NCBI RefSeq assembly: GCF_002018365.1
Contig: NZ_MVKX01000005.1
Coordinates: 62,001-126,000 of the forward strand
DNA: 64,000 bases
Source of the DNA: Acinetobacter amyesii
Lineage (GTDB): Bacteria; Pseudomonadota; Gammaproteobacteria; Pseudomonadales; Moraxellaceae
Reading direction: 5' to 3'
Shown in pieces: positions 38,280 to 47,053 of this stretch. The position numbers were made by a program, and so were the translations under genes. Numbering within the stretch: position 1 is the stretch's first letter; each line of letters opens with the position of its first letter. Under the pieces are notes generated by a model that was not told where the DNA came from, ran no database searches, and saw nothing but the letters and a program-made list of their open reading frames with translations.

Positions 38280-40793
38280 ATGCTATTTATACTCAGTGCC
38301 GTACTCTTTATTTTTGCTCTTTGGGCCGTTTTTTTCTTTGAACTTTCACGTGCTGTAGGCGCAATAACACTGATATTCGTTTCAATTGCACTCGCCTTTT
38401 TAAGCCCATGGTCATTAATACTTGGCATCCCGCTTATTGCTTTAAGTTTAATCGTGCTGATTGACCCACTGAGGCTCAATCTACTCACCAAACCTGCCTA
38501 TAAAACCTTAGCAAATGCGATGCCGAGTATGAGTACTACGGAACGTGAAGCGTTGGATGCAGGAACAAGTTGGTGGGAAAAAGAGCTATTTATGGGCGCG
38601 CCTGATTGGAAAAAATTTGAGGCTTATCCCTATCCTCAGCTCAGTGCTGAAGAACAATCCTTCATTGATAATGAAGTCGAGCAACTTTGTGCCATGCTCA
38701 ACGAGTGGGATATTCACCATAAACATAAAGATCTCCCACCAGAAGCTTGGCAATTCATCAAAGATAATGGTTTCTTAGGATTGGTAATTCCAAAATCGTA
38801 TGGAGGCCGTGAATTCAGTTCATTTGCACAAAGCCGTGTCATGAGCAAGATTGCATCCCGTTCACTGACTGCCGCAGTCAGTTGTATGGTGCCCAACTCT
38901 CTTGGACCGGGGGAATTACTTCTACACTATGGTACCGAAGCACAAAAAGACAGATACCTCCCTGGCCTTGCCAAAGGTGAAGAAATTCCATGTTTTGGAC
39001 TCACCAGCCCTGAAGCCGGTTCGGATGCAGGTGCCATTCCAGATACAGGTGTCGTCTGTTATGGCACCTTTGAGGGGCAACAAGTACTCGGCTTAAATAT
39101 GAACTTCTCTAAACGCTGGATTACCCTTGCACCGATTGCCACCGTCATTGGTCTGGCATTTAAGTTATACGATCCTGATGGCTTATTGGGAGATACAAAT
39201 AAAACGGAATATGGCATCACCTGTGCGCTGCTACCAGCGAGTCATGACGGTGTCATTACAGGCCCTCGTCATAATCCAGGCTCACCATTTATGAATGGGA
39301 CAGTTGAAGGTAAAGATGTCTTTATTCCCTTAGACTGGATCATTGGTGGGATAGAAAATGCCGGTAAAGGCTGGCGTATGCTGATGGAATGCTTAGCGGT
39401 TGGTCGTGGTATTTCACTCCCTGCATTGTCAACGGCAGCCGGAGAAATGGCATATTTAAATGTTGGTGCATTTGCCAAAGTTCGTCAGCAATTTAAAATT
39501 TCTGTAGGTAATTTTGAAGGTGTACAAGAAGCTTCGAGTGATATCGCTTCAGATGCTTATATGCTTGAAGCATTCCGCTATTTGGTGACTTGTGGTTTAA
39601 ACCAAGGCGGCAAACCTGCTGTAATGACTGCAATGGCCAAATACTATGCCACTGAAACCATGCGAAAAGTGGTGAATCACGGCATGGATATCGTCGGTGG
39701 ACGTGCGGTGCAAATGGGACCTCGTAATTTTTTAGCCTTGAATTATCAGGCCATTCCTGTGTCAATTACTGTCGAAGGCGCCAATATTCTCAGTCGCTCT
39801 CTGATGATTTTTGGACAAGGCTCAATGCGTTGCCATCCATATTTATTTGAGGAGCTACAATTACTTCAAGCCGAAGATAAATACACTGCACTCAATACAT
39901 TCAATGAAATGCTGTTTAAGCACTTAGGCTATACCTTTAACCGAACTGCACGTGCCTTTGCTTATGCGTTCACTGGTGGCCCATCAGACTCACCAGCTTC
40001 AGCAGATGAATTTAGCCGCCCCTACTATAAAAAAATTAATCGATTCAGCGCCGATTTCGCGCTGACTGCAGATATGTGTCTTGGCCTTTTAGCCGGCGAT
40101 ATTAAACGCAAAGAAATGCTTTCGGGACGACTTGCAGACATCCACTCTTATTTATTTATCGCGACAGCTATTCTTAAATATTATGAACAAGGTCAAAGAA
40201 GCGAAGCTGAACAATTACATGCACAACTTGCATTAGATAAAGCTTTGTACAATGTTGAAGAAGCTTTCCATGGCTTATTTGATAACTTCCCAATGCGACT
40301 AGCGGCAAATGTAGTAAAAATCATCTGCTTTCCGTTTGGACGAGTTGTTGCCAAACCGACAGACCGTTTAAAACGTGAAGTTGCCACTCAAATGATGCTA
40401 GACAATACTTTCCGCCAAGAACTGAAAAAGCACGTGTATTACAGCACTGCAGCAGATGAAGTTTCTGGTCGTATGGAAAATGCCTTTTTACAATTGTTGA
40501 AAATTGAACCGCTGTGGAACCAATTTAAAAAAGCTGAATCTAAAGGCCAATTCAAAGGTTTAACTTTTGAAGCACATATAGAAGATGCGATTGCACAAAA
40601 AGTCATTACAGCCTCTGAAGCTGAACAGCTCAGTACGTACAACATTCAACGCTATGACAGCATGCTCACAGATGTATTTGACATGCAGCTCATCCACGAA
40701 CTTGAACTATCCAATCCACATTTAACCGTTTCACCAGAAGTGAAAAAGCAACAGCACACCGATGATGAACCAGAAGCATTTCTGCGATATTAA
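38280..40793 (+). CDS. fadE: Acyl-CoA dehydrogenase, FadE type
   Basis: 837 residues, close to E. coli FadE (814), and far longer than usual 380-residue acyl-CoA dehydrogenases. Two hydrophobic segments (about 1-65) anchor it at the inner membrane. The dehydrogenase domains follow: CFGLTSPEAGSDAGAIPD (about 243-260, FAD/substrate site), MDIVGGRAVQMGPRN (about 469-483), VSITVEGANILSRSLMIFGQG. The FadE-specific C-terminal domain (DUF1974) covers the last 280 residues. It catalyses the first step of beta-oxidation. SD GGAG lies before ATG 38280, and the direct repeats lie in the leader. Confidence 0.95.
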   Translation: MLFILSAVLFIFALWAVFFFELSRAVGAITLIFVSIALAFLSPWSLILGIPLIALSLIVLIDPLRLNLLTKPAYKTLANAMPSMSTTEREALDAGTSWWEKELFMGAPDWKKFEAYPYPQLSAEEQSFIDNEVEQLCAMLNEWDIHHKHKDLPPEAWQFIKDNGFLGLVIPKSYGGREFSSFAQSRVMSKIASRSLTAAVSCMVPNSLGPGELLLHYGTEAQKDRYLPGLAKGEEIPCFGLTSPEAGSDAGAIPDTGVVCYGTFEGQQVLGLNMNFSKRWITLAPIATVIGLAFKLYDPDGLLGDTNKTEYGITCALLPASHDGVITGPRHNPGSPFMNGTVEGKDVFIPLDWIIGGIENAGKGWRMLMECLAVGRGISLPALSTAAGEMAYLNVGAFAKVRQQFKISVGNFEGVQEASSDIASDAYMLEAFRYLVTCGLNQGGKPAVMTAMAKYYATETMRKVVNHGMDIVGGRAVQMGPRNFLALNYQAIPVSITVEGANILSRSLMIFGQGSMRCHPYLFEELQLLQAEDKYTALNTFNEMLFKHLGYTFNRTARAFAYAFTGGPSDSPASADEFSRPYYKKINRFSADFALTADMCLGLLAGDIKRKEMLSGRLADIHSYLFIATAILKYYEQGQRSEAEQLHAQLALDKALYNVEEAFHGLFDNFPMRLAANVVKIICFPFGRVVAKPTDRLKREVATQMMLDNTFRQELKKHVYYSTAADEVSGRMENAFLQLLKIEPLWNQFKKAESKGQFKGLTFEAHIEDAIAQKVITASEAEQLSTYNIQRYDSMLTDVFDMQLIHELELSNPHLTVSPEVKKQQHTDDEPEAFLRY

Positions 40794-40833
40794 TCAGCTT
40801 CTGCATCGCTTTTGAGCTTAATTTTACTCAAAA

Positions 40834-40876
40834 TAAAAGCCATTCCACTGTTAAACAATGGGATGGCTTTTTATAC
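40834..40876 (+). terminator. Intrinsic terminator after fadE
   Basis: Stem AAAGCCATTCC / GGGATGGCTTT (one G-T pair) with a long loop and T run. Confidence 0.8.
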
Positions 40877-40951
40877 GACCATCAGCCAATGGTATCGCAG
40901 AGTCAAAGGTATAGGCTGTACTGCAAAATTACATCACAGAGGGTTTGCTGC

Positions 40952-41338
40952 ATGTCACAACAAGATTATGAAAATGGCTTAAAAGTTCGTACTGAAGTTA
41001 TGGGTGCGGGTTTCGTCAAACGTGCGCAAGACAATACCGTGCCATTTACTCAACCTTTGCAAGATTGGATTAACGAGCATGCATGGGGTTCAACTTGGCA
41101 GCGTGAAGGCGTTTTACCCCGTAAATATCGCTCACTGATTACCATTGCCTTTTTAACTGCTCAAAAAAGTCCAACAGAACTCAAAGGTCATGTCCGAGGT
41201 GCTTTAAATAATGGGGCGACTGTAGAAGAAATTCAGGAAGTGTTACTTCATAGTTTGCCATATTGTGGCGCACCAGCAACTCAAGAAGCCTTTCGTGCGG
41301 CGCTTGAAGTCATTAACGACTATCAAAAATCTGAATAA
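40952..41338 (+). CDS. Carboxymuconolactone decarboxylase-family protein
   Basis: 128 residues from ATG 40952, chosen because GAGGG lies eight bases upstream; an in-frame ATG at 40889 falls close behind the fadE terminator and has none. The CMD pattern is clear: DWINEHAWGSTWQREGVLPRKYRSLITIAFLTA, then the catalytic-region HVRGALNNGATVEEIQEVLLHSLPYCGAPAT. It resembles PcaC of the beta-ketoadipate path, but the other pca genes are absent, so a related lactone decarboxylase or an AhpD-like role is equally possible. Confidence 0.85.
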   Translation: MSQQDYENGLKVRTEVMGAGFVKRAQDNTVPFTQPLQDWINEHAWGSTWQREGVLPRKYRSLITIAFLTAQKSPTELKGHVRGALNNGATVEEIQEVLLHSLPYCGAPATQEAFRAALEVINDYQKSE

Positions 41339-41442
41339 GAAACTGCGTTATAAAACGGCTTTAGAAAACTGCGATTAGCGTGGTTTTCTAAAGGGTTTCA
41401 TCTTGTTTTTAACTTAGGACATTAAATGTCGTGAATCCCGAA

Positions 41443-41700
41443 TCAAATCCAGTACACATTAAAATTATAGAAGAATTCATTCACTTCAAATCGAACTTGA
41501 TATCCCAATTCTGTAAGCTCAGCAGATAGACTTCGAATCTCTTCTAAAGCTAAGTGCTTGGGTAAAACCGTAAATACGGCGGTATTCCCTTGTTTTGCAT
41601 TTTCTTCAATCAGCAACGCCAAACGTGCCTTATATAAGGCGATATCTAAATTGGCTTGACTGGATAAAACTTTGGCATGTTCTGCGGGTAAAAAGCTCAT
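41443..41700 (-). CDS. 85-residue hypothetical protein
   Basis: Starts MSFLPAEHAKVLSSQANLD at ATG 41700. The N-terminal 50 residues are helical (ALYKARLALLIEENAKQGN), and the C-terminal part has a beta-like LGYQVRFEVNEFFYNFNVYWI. No signal or membrane segment. I know no family. Composition and codon use look like the surrounding genes. The protein lies between CMD and the DegS-like gene, on its own strand unit. Confidence 0.6.
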   Translation of the reverse strand: MSFLPAEHAKVLSSQANLDIALYKARLALLIEENAKQGNTAVFTVLPKHLALEEIRSLSAELTELGYQVRFEVNEFFYNFNVYWI

Positions 41701-41851
41701 TTTCTTATACGCTTATCTGATTATTATTGCTTATAAATTAAGTCAAATTCAGCAAAGCGTGCAATGCATTTTTGTAATTGATATTTCAATTTCAAAGCAC
41801 ATTATTTGGTGCAAACGATGCACTTAAAAGCGATGTACAAAAAAGGCACTC

Positions 41852-41884
41852 AAAAAAAAATCCCTCATGACGAGGGATTTTCTA
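41852..41884 (-). terminator. Intrinsic terminator after the DegS/AlgW-like gene
   Basis: Stem AATCCCTC / GAGGGATT with 5-base loop; the long A run on the left becomes the U-tract of the leftward transcript. Confidence 0.87.
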
Positions 41885-41886
41885 TG

Positions 41887-43065
41887 CTAGCGGGGTAATG
41901 GAATATATTGCGAGTCACTGTTTTGAGTTTGCGGTTTACGCTCTCCCACTTGTACTGGCAAAGTCATCGCCTTTCCGTCTCGCTCAATGTCAATTTGCAT
42001 AGTGCTCAATGGCGCTTGTTGTGCAACGTAGTTGATTAAATGTGAAGTCGAGGTAATAAGCTCATTATTCACTTTCATAATTTTATCTCCACGTTTTAAA
42101 CCAGCTTGTGCTGCAGGTCCATTGCGAATGACATCTGCCACAATCACGCCATTCACACGCGGATCTAAAATATTTTCTTGCTCAATTGGAAGTAAACTAA
42201 TACCTAACCAACCACGTACCACTCGACCATCTTTTAAAATAGAGTTCAGCACTTGTTGGCACACTTTTGCAGGAATGGCAAAACCAATCCCTAAAGAACC
42301 GCCGGACTGCGAGAAGATCGCGGTATTAACACCAATTAAGTTCCCTGCAACATCAATTAAAGCACCACCAGAGTTGCCGGGGTTGATCGCCGCATCTGTT
42401 TGAATAAAGTCTTCGTAGGTATTGATCCCCAAATCTGAACGACCTGTAGCCGAAATAATCCCTTGCGTAACCGTCTGACCTACGCCAAAAGGGTTACCAA
42501 TCGCGAGGACGACATCACCGACTTCATTGCCACTTAGCTTAAACGGCAATACCGGTAATTGACTCATCTCAATCTTAATCACAGCTAGGTCTGTATCTGG
42601 GTCTGTGCCTACAACTTTTGCTTCAGCACGGCGACCATCATGTAAAGCCACAACGATCTGATCGGCCTGCGCAATCACGTGGTTATTCGTCAAAATATAG
42701 CCATCTGGACGAACAATCACACCAGAACCTAAACTATTTTCGTTTTGATTGGTTTGATCTGGAAGTTGATTACCAAAAAACTCACGGTAAACAGGATCAT
42801 TTAATAATGGATGATCCAATTGTTTCACTTTTTGCGTAGTGAAAATATTCACAACCGCTGGCGCAGCGACTTTTACCGCAGCACTATATGAAACCACACC
42901 GCCTGTACGCGACGTATCAATGAGGGGCTCAACCTTTTCTGCAGGCATTTTAACCCCATCTGGGGCAATGGGTGCTTTAGGTTTTTGAACCTGTTGCCAT
43001 GTAAAGAAACCGATGATCACAAGTATTAATAATACCCAAGGTAACCATGTAAAGGTCCGACGCAC
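41887..43065 (-). CDS. DegS/AlgW-type periplasmic serine protease
   Basis: 392 residues. One N-terminal membrane helix (about 8-26), then an HtrA protease domain with the full triad: His129 in LTNNHVIA, Asp159 in DPDTDLAVIK, Ser232 in NPGNSGGALID. Only one PDZ domain follows (about 275-370, GWLGISLLPIEQ), which fits the DegS/AlgW sensor proteases; DegP has two. These cleave an anti-sigma factor when unfolded outer-membrane proteins appear. No rseA/mucA is adjacent. The C-terminus is Gln/Pro/Ser-rich. It is divergent from the Nif3 gene. Confidence 0.92.
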   Translation of the reverse strand: MRRTFTWLPWVLLILVIIGFFTWQQVQKPKAPIAPDGVKMPAEKVEPLIDTSRTGGVVSYSAAVKVAAPAVVNIFTTQKVKQLDHPLLNDPVYREFFGNQLPDQTNQNENSLGSGVIVRPDGYILTNNHVIAQADQIVVALHDGRRAEAKVVGTDPDTDLAVIKIEMSQLPVLPFKLSGNEVGDVVLAIGNPFGVGQTVTQGIISATGRSDLGINTYEDFIQTDAAINPGNSGGALIDVAGNLIGVNTAIFSQSGGSLGIGFAIPAKVCQQVLNSILKDGRVVRGWLGISLLPIEQENILDPRVNGVIVADVIRNGPAAQAGLKRGDKIMKVNNELITSTSHLINYVAQQAPLSTMQIDIERDGKAMTLPVQVGERKPQTQNSDSQYIPLPR

Positions 43066-43234
43066 GTCTATATCCTCTAAATTTTATAATTCATTGATGG
43101 CTAAATAATTTATATCGTATTGTAATGTAATATTTTCAACAAACTTAAAAATAAACACAGAGATTTGTGATTCTTTAGTTACAATTTAAACAATAGTGAA
43201 TTTTGATGCATCTCTTTGAGATTTTGGACAGTAT

Positions 43235-43993
43235 ATGGCTCAGTTAAGTGAAATTATTCAGTGGTGTGACAGCACACTCAAAGCACATGAATTTAAGGAC
43301 TATGCTCCCAATGGCTTGCAAATTGAAGGCTCAGCAGAAGTGCATAAAATTTTATGTGCAGTTACCGCATCACAAACAGCGATTGAAGCTGCTATAGCAG
43401 CAAATGCTGATTTGCTATTGGTACATCATGGTTATTTTTGGAAAGGTGAAGCTTACCCAATCACTGGTATGCGCGGCAAACGCATCAAAAGCCTGATCAA
43501 AAATGATATTTCACTCGTTGGTTATCACTTACCTTTAGATAGCCACCCTACTTTAGGTAATAATGCAGCGATAGCAGATTTGCTCGAATTGGAAAATATT
43601 CAAGCTTTGGATCCTACTGAACGCAATCCTATTGGCAATGTTGGTTATTTAAAACAAGCTATGACTCCTGCTGCGTTTAAAGACTTCGTTTCTGAAAAAT
43701 TAGGATTTGATGCCATTCACCTGCCAGCAGATAAGCCATCGATTCAAAAAATTGGTTTTTGTACGGGCGGCGCACAGGACTTTATTGGCAAAGCGGCTGC
43801 ATTAGATTGTGATGCGTACATTTCTGGTGAAGTGAGTGAACGTACTTTTTACGAGGCTGAAGAATTAAACGTGCATTATTATGCATGTGGACATCATGCA
43901 ACCGAGCGTTATGGTGTACAACGTCTCGCGAAAGCTATTTCAGAACAGTTCAATATTGAGTATAGTTATTTCGAATTAAATAACCCGATTTAA
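43235..43993 (+). CDS. Nif3-like dinuclear metal-centre protein
   Basis: 252 residues. It starts LSEIIQWCDSTLKAHEFKDYAPNGLQIEG (the conserved D-x-x-P-N-G-L-Q opener). Metal-binding residues: LLLVHHGYFW (His64/65), VGYHLPLDSHPTLGNNAAIA (Asp/His) and YACGHHATERYG (His near 217, Glu). This is the short YbgI-like form. Members are hexamers linked to GTP cyclohydrolase-I-type folds, but their function remains uncertain. It is divergent from the DegS-like gene and adjacent to sodB. Confidence 0.93.
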   Translation: MAQLSEIIQWCDSTLKAHEFKDYAPNGLQIEGSAEVHKILCAVTASQTAIEAAIAANADLLLVHHGYFWKGEAYPITGMRGKRIKSLIKNDISLVGYHLPLDSHPTLGNNAAIADLLELENIQALDPTERNPIGNVGYLKQAMTPAAFKDFVSEKLGFDAIHLPADKPSIQKIGFCTGGAQDFIGKAAALDCDAYISGEVSERTFYEAEELNVHYYACGHHATERYGVQRLAKAISEQFNIEYSYFELNNPI

Positions 43994-44149
43994 TTTAAAT
44001 CGTCTTGGTCTTTGGCTCAGTCCTTATACGTATATTTTCAGGCTTTATTCTGTATTGTTATTTATAAGCAATGCGCATTTTACTGCAAGAATCTATTACA
44101 ATAACGGCACTTAATGTCAAAACCCAGCAAAATGCAAGGAATTGAAAAC

Positions 44150-44776
44150 ATGACAACGATTACTTTACCAGCGTTACCTTACGGTTACGAAGATCTTGCT
44201 CCTCACATCAGCAAAGAAACTTTAGAATACCATCACGACAAACACCACAATACTTATGTTGTTAATCTTAACAACCTAATTGCTGGTACTGATCTAGAAG
44301 GCAAATCTTTAGAAGAAATCATCACTGCTGTTAAAGGCGATGCTTCTAAAGCAGGCGTATTCAACAATGCAGCTCAAGTTTGGAACCACACGTTCTACTG
44401 GAACTGTATGGCTAAAAACGGTGGTGGTAAAGCTACTGGCGCATTGGCTGCTAAAATTGACGAAGCTTTCGGTTCTTACGAAAAATTTGCTGAAGAATTT
44501 GCTGCTGCTGCAACAACTCAATTCGGTTCAGGTTGGGCTTGGTTAGTTGCTGACGAAGTAAACGGCAACCTTTCTATCCTTAAAACTTCAAATGCTGACA
44601 CTCCACTTGCTCACGGTAAAGTTGCTGTGTTGACTATCGACGTTTGGGAACACGCTTACTACATCGATTTCCGTAACGCTCGTCCTAAGTACATCTCTAC
44701 TTTCCTAGAAAGCCTAGTGAACTGGGACTATGCAAACGCTAAATATGCAGGTCAAGCTGCTGGCGTTGAAAAATAA
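44150..44776 (+). CDS. sodB: Iron superoxide dismutase
   Basis: 208 residues from ATG 44150, with AAGGA nine bases upstream; the 12 codons before it are open but unlike any Sod. Metal ligands are His28 (EYHHDKHH), His80 (WNHTFYW), Asp164 and His168 (DVWEHAYY). Gln76 in NNAAQVWNH is the residue typical of Fe-type enzymes; Mn enzymes carry it in the second half. It is cytoplasmic and monocistronic, with a terminator behind. Confidence 0.97.
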   Translation: MTTITLPALPYGYEDLAPHISKETLEYHHDKHHNTYVVNLNNLIAGTDLEGKSLEEIITAVKGDASKAGVFNNAAQVWNHTFYWNCMAKNGGGKATGALAAKIDEAFGSYEKFAEEFAAAATTQFGSGWAWLVADEVNGNLSILKTSNADTPLAHGKVAVLTIDVWEHAYYIDFRNARPKYISTFLESLVNWDYANAKYAGQAAGVEK

Positions 44777-44800
44777 GTTTTAAACCTTATTTTAAAGTCA

Positions 44801-44832
44801 AAAAAATCACCCTTTTAGGGTGATTTTTTATG
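44801..44832 (+). terminator. Intrinsic terminator after sodB
   Basis: Stem AAATCACCC / GGGTGATTT with a TTTTA loop and T run. Confidence 0.9.
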
Positions 44833-44991
44833 CGTTAAGCAAAACTAAAAAATTGTGATACATGGTTTATTTATTGATCATGGAACGCGACAAACTTATT
44901 AAAAATTACAGATCAGCAATTATGGATTTCCAATAAAAATATAAAGCAATGAAATTCATTAATAAATTAAGATAATTTCGTATAACGTGTA

Positions 44992-45417
44992 TTATGTTAA
45001 TTTTAAATAATCTTCATAATTTATTATTTCTAAAACGTGCAATTTGCTCATTTCTAATTTTTTAATAATATCTGGGAGCAAAGATGCGTTAGCTAAAAAT
45101 AGCTGATCAGTCCTATCATATCCACTTTGTAGCCTTATTTTCCGATTTTGAACATAAATATCCATTAACCGCTGTTCTCTTAGGCTTTGTATGACTATGG
45201 TTTGATATTCATCTGACTCTATTTTTTTATTATTTTTAAAAGAATACACATCAAAAAGATGAGAATAAAAATTTAAGAATTTTTCTTCTCCATTTAAATA
45301 TTCATCTAAGCTATTATTTTTCAATGCGATGTTGTAGCACAAAATATTACATTAATCATCTTCTACTTCTGAAAGCCAATGATCAAATATAGAAATATAA
45401 ATGACTGTGTCACACAT
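44992..45417 (-). pseudogene. AT-rich small immunity-like gene with an in-frame stop
   Basis: Reading from ATG 45417 (GAG seven bases upstream) gives MCDTVIYISIFDHWLSEVEDD, then a TAA (45354-45352), and the same frame continues for 119 more codons (CNILCYNIALKNNSLDEY...) to a stop at 44992. The parts join smoothly, so this looks like one gene of about 141 codons with a nonsense mutation. An alternative is a TTG start at 45342 giving 116 residues. The protein is acidic, cytoplasmic and low-GC, like many toxin-immunity proteins. I do not recognise its family. Placement beside tRNA genes supports recent acquisition. Confidence 0.45.
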
Positions 45418-45480
45418 AAATTTACTCAAATTATTAGAATTTTATAAGGATACATTAATAACTTTTCATCGTAGAACTTA

Positions 45481-45494
45481 TCTATTTAACATAA
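45481..45494 (-). repeat. 14-base direct repeat, copy 1
   Basis: TCTATTTAACATAA, 64 bases upstream of the 45417 start. An identical copy is at 46103-46116, upstream of the other immunity-like gene. Both copies lie next to hairpin-type sequence, as if two gene modules had been duplicated. Confidence 0.6.
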
Positions 45495-45511
45495 TGGCTA
45501 TTATATAAAAT

Positions 45512-45545
45512 ATAAAGACCTAGACACTGGCCTAGGTCTTAAATT
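45512..45545 (-). terminator. Terminator after the frameshifted immunity-like gene
   Basis: Stem AAGACCTAG / CTAGGTCTT with an 8-base loop. Leftward it is followed by an AT-rich, T-containing tail. Confidence 0.65.
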
Positions 45546-45576
45546 TAAAAAAATACATAAAATTAATATAATAGTC

Positions 45577-46054
45577 TCAATATTTGCCCATTGTGACTTG
45601 TTTTAACTCTAGTGAATCATCAAATTCAAAATGTAAATAGTTATCAAATATTCTGTATTTAAGCCAACTGTCACCTTCTCTTTCGGGGGGGCCAAATAGA
45701 TTGGCTACAGATTGCTTCGTACTTTTATGATTAATACCTATGATCAGATCTTCTAAAAACGGGTATGAGTAATATTCTTCATTCTCTTTGACATAGATGA
45801 AAATGGTATCTAGTACTTGATGTTCATTAAACCTAAACGTAACCCCTCTCTTAAAAAATTGCCAATAGAATAGCTTTTCTCCACCGAAATTAGTCTCTAA
45901 TGAGTCAAACTCACTTGCAACAAGAATAACTACTTTCAAAATATCTGAACTTGACTCTTTAGTTCCAAGACAGGATACAAAAAACTCTACATCACCTGAA
46001 AAATTCACTTATTACATACCAATCAAAATCTTCTTTATTCTTTGGTTTTATCAT
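45577..46054 (-). pseudogene. Immunity-like gene with a one-base frameshift
   Basis: From ATG 46054 the frame reads MIKPKNKEDFDWYVISEF, then meets a stop. The main frame (143 residues) begins at a GTG at 46008, straight after two stops. Removing one base from the five-A tract at 45999-46003 joins them into ...YVISEF-SGDVEFFVSCLG..., a continuous 158-residue protein. The C-terminal block VANLFGPPEREGDSWLKY...YLHFEFDDSLELKQVTMGKY looks like small immunity proteins of contact-dependent or Rhs systems (impression only). No toxin gene is visible. The gene could be dead, phase-variable or a sequencing error. Confidence 0.5.
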
Positions 46055-46345
46055 ATTTAAAATGAAATCTCTGATTCAAAATTAAAATTTTCAAAAGCTG
46101 CATCTATTTAACATAAAATCTCTTATACGAAACTAAGGCATACAAAGCTCAACCTGTGCCTAGAGCTAAAAAAGTAATTACTGTTACCGCATCCCTCAAT
46201 GCAATCAATCCCTCATCTAACGATAATCACCAAAGTATTCTGATGACTTTTACCGCAATAAAAGCTTAAAAGAATCAATAAATAAGCAACAAACTCATCT
46301 TTGGATAATAAAAAAACATTTAAGCACTATATCTTTTATTTTTAC
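46055..46345. other. AT-rich non-coding gap before the tRNA-Asn array
   Basis: 291 bases holding the second 14-base repeat and a decayed hairpin AGGCA...TGCCT near 46136-46165 that mirrors the terminator beside the first repeat. This suggests a gene has been lost between it and the tRNA array. No intact gene is seen. Confidence 0.45.
46103..46116 (-). repeat. 14-base direct repeat, copy 2
   Basis: TCTATTTAACATAA, identical to 45481-45494 and 622 bases away; about 50 bases upstream of ATG 46054. Confidence 0.6.
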
Positions 46346-46374
46346 TTGACCACTTTAAATTTCATCCCTAAAAT
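46346..46374 (+). promoter_or_regulatory. Promoter of the first tRNA-Asn pair
   Basis: -35 TTGACC and -10 TAAAAT with 17 bases between; the first tRNA starts 11 bases after the -10. Confidence 0.82.
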
Positions 46375-46385
46375 GCGCATCAGAT

Positions 46386-46461
46386 TCTCCAATAGCTCAG
46401 TCGGTAGAGCGACGGACTGTTAATCCGCAGGTCCCTGGTTCGAGCCCAGGTTGGAGAGCCA
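46386..46461 (+). tRNA. tRNA-Asn (GTT), copy 1
   Basis: 76 bases with encoded CCA. Acceptor stem TCTCCAA/TTGGAGA, anticodon loop CTGTTAA with GTT, T arm GGTTCGAGCC. Co-transcribed with copy 2, whose first base is only six bases after the CCA end. Confidence 0.97.
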
Positions 46462-46466
46462 TCTAT

Positions 46467-46542
46467 TCTTCCATAGCTCAGTCGGTAGAGCGACGGACTG
46501 TTAATCCGCAGGTCCCTGGTTCGAGCCCAGGTGGAAGAGCCA
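46467..46542 (+). tRNA. tRNA-Asn (GTT), copy 2, variant acceptor stem
   Basis: Identical to copy 1 from position 8 to the end of the T arm, but the acceptor stem is TCTTCCA/TGGAAGA: both strands changed together so pairing is preserved. It has no promoter of its own. Confidence 0.97.
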
Positions 46543-46548
46543 GATTCT

Positions 46549-46580
46549 AAAAAGCCCACTCATTGCGAAGTGGGTTTTTT
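46549..46580 (+). terminator. Terminator of the first tRNA-Asn unit
   Basis: Stem AAGCCCACT / AGTGGGTTT and a T run directly after copy 2. Confidence 0.88.
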
Positions 46581-46719
46581 ATTGCCTACTATTTAACAAA
46601 GCATACCTATTTTTTTGTTTTTGCTTTCCTAAAAAGTATCCGTATATGTACCAAGTTGTCTGATTAGGCTATTTTTAAAACACTTAATTTGATTTTTCTG
46701 TATTTTATTTAAATCAGGC

Positions 46720-46748
46720 TTGACCACCCTGCCATACATCTTTAGAAT
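46720..46748 (+). promoter_or_regulatory. Promoter of tRNA-Asn copy 3
   Basis: -35 TTGACC, 17-base spacer, -10 TAGAAT; same layout as the other two units. Confidence 0.82.
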
Positions 46749-46759
46749 CCGTTTCAGAT

Positions 46760-46835
46760 TCTCCAATAGCTCAGTCGGTAGAGCGACGGACTGTTAATCC
46801 GCAGGTCCCTGGTTCGAGCCCAGGTTGGAGAGCCA
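46760..46835 (+). tRNA. tRNA-Asn (GTT), copy 3
   Basis: 76 bases, identical to copy 1, with GTT anticodon and encoded CCA. Its own promoter and terminator flank it. Confidence 0.97.
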
Positions 46836-46841
46836 AATTCT

Positions 46842-46876
46842 AAAAAGCCCACGTCATGATGCGTGGGCTTTTTTTA
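46842..46876 (+). terminator. Terminator of the copy 3 unit
   Basis: Stem AAAAGCCCACG / CGTGGGCTTTT with 8-base loop. Confidence 0.9.
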
Positions 46877-47053
46877 TGCTCTGACTTTTATTTTTAAAAT
46901 AAGAATCACTTGCTCAATGATCAAAGTATTCATCCACCTCTCCGTCCACATTAGAAACAATTGTCAAAGCTTAAGTTTTAAAAACGCTTTATATTAAAGG
47001 TGTTTATATTTAATACATTCAGCCTAAATTTCCTTATTTTTTGCAATTCCGAC

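Noticed and set aside
40889..40951. N-terminal 21-residue extension of the CMD-like protein
   Set aside because: It begins close behind the fadE terminator, lacks a ribosome site and is unlike the family; ATG 40952 has GAGGG at proper distance.
45577..46008. Functional 143-residue gene starting at GTG 46008
   Set aside because: Two stops precede it directly, no ribosome site is present, and a missing N-terminus with proper ATG lies one base out of frame upstream.
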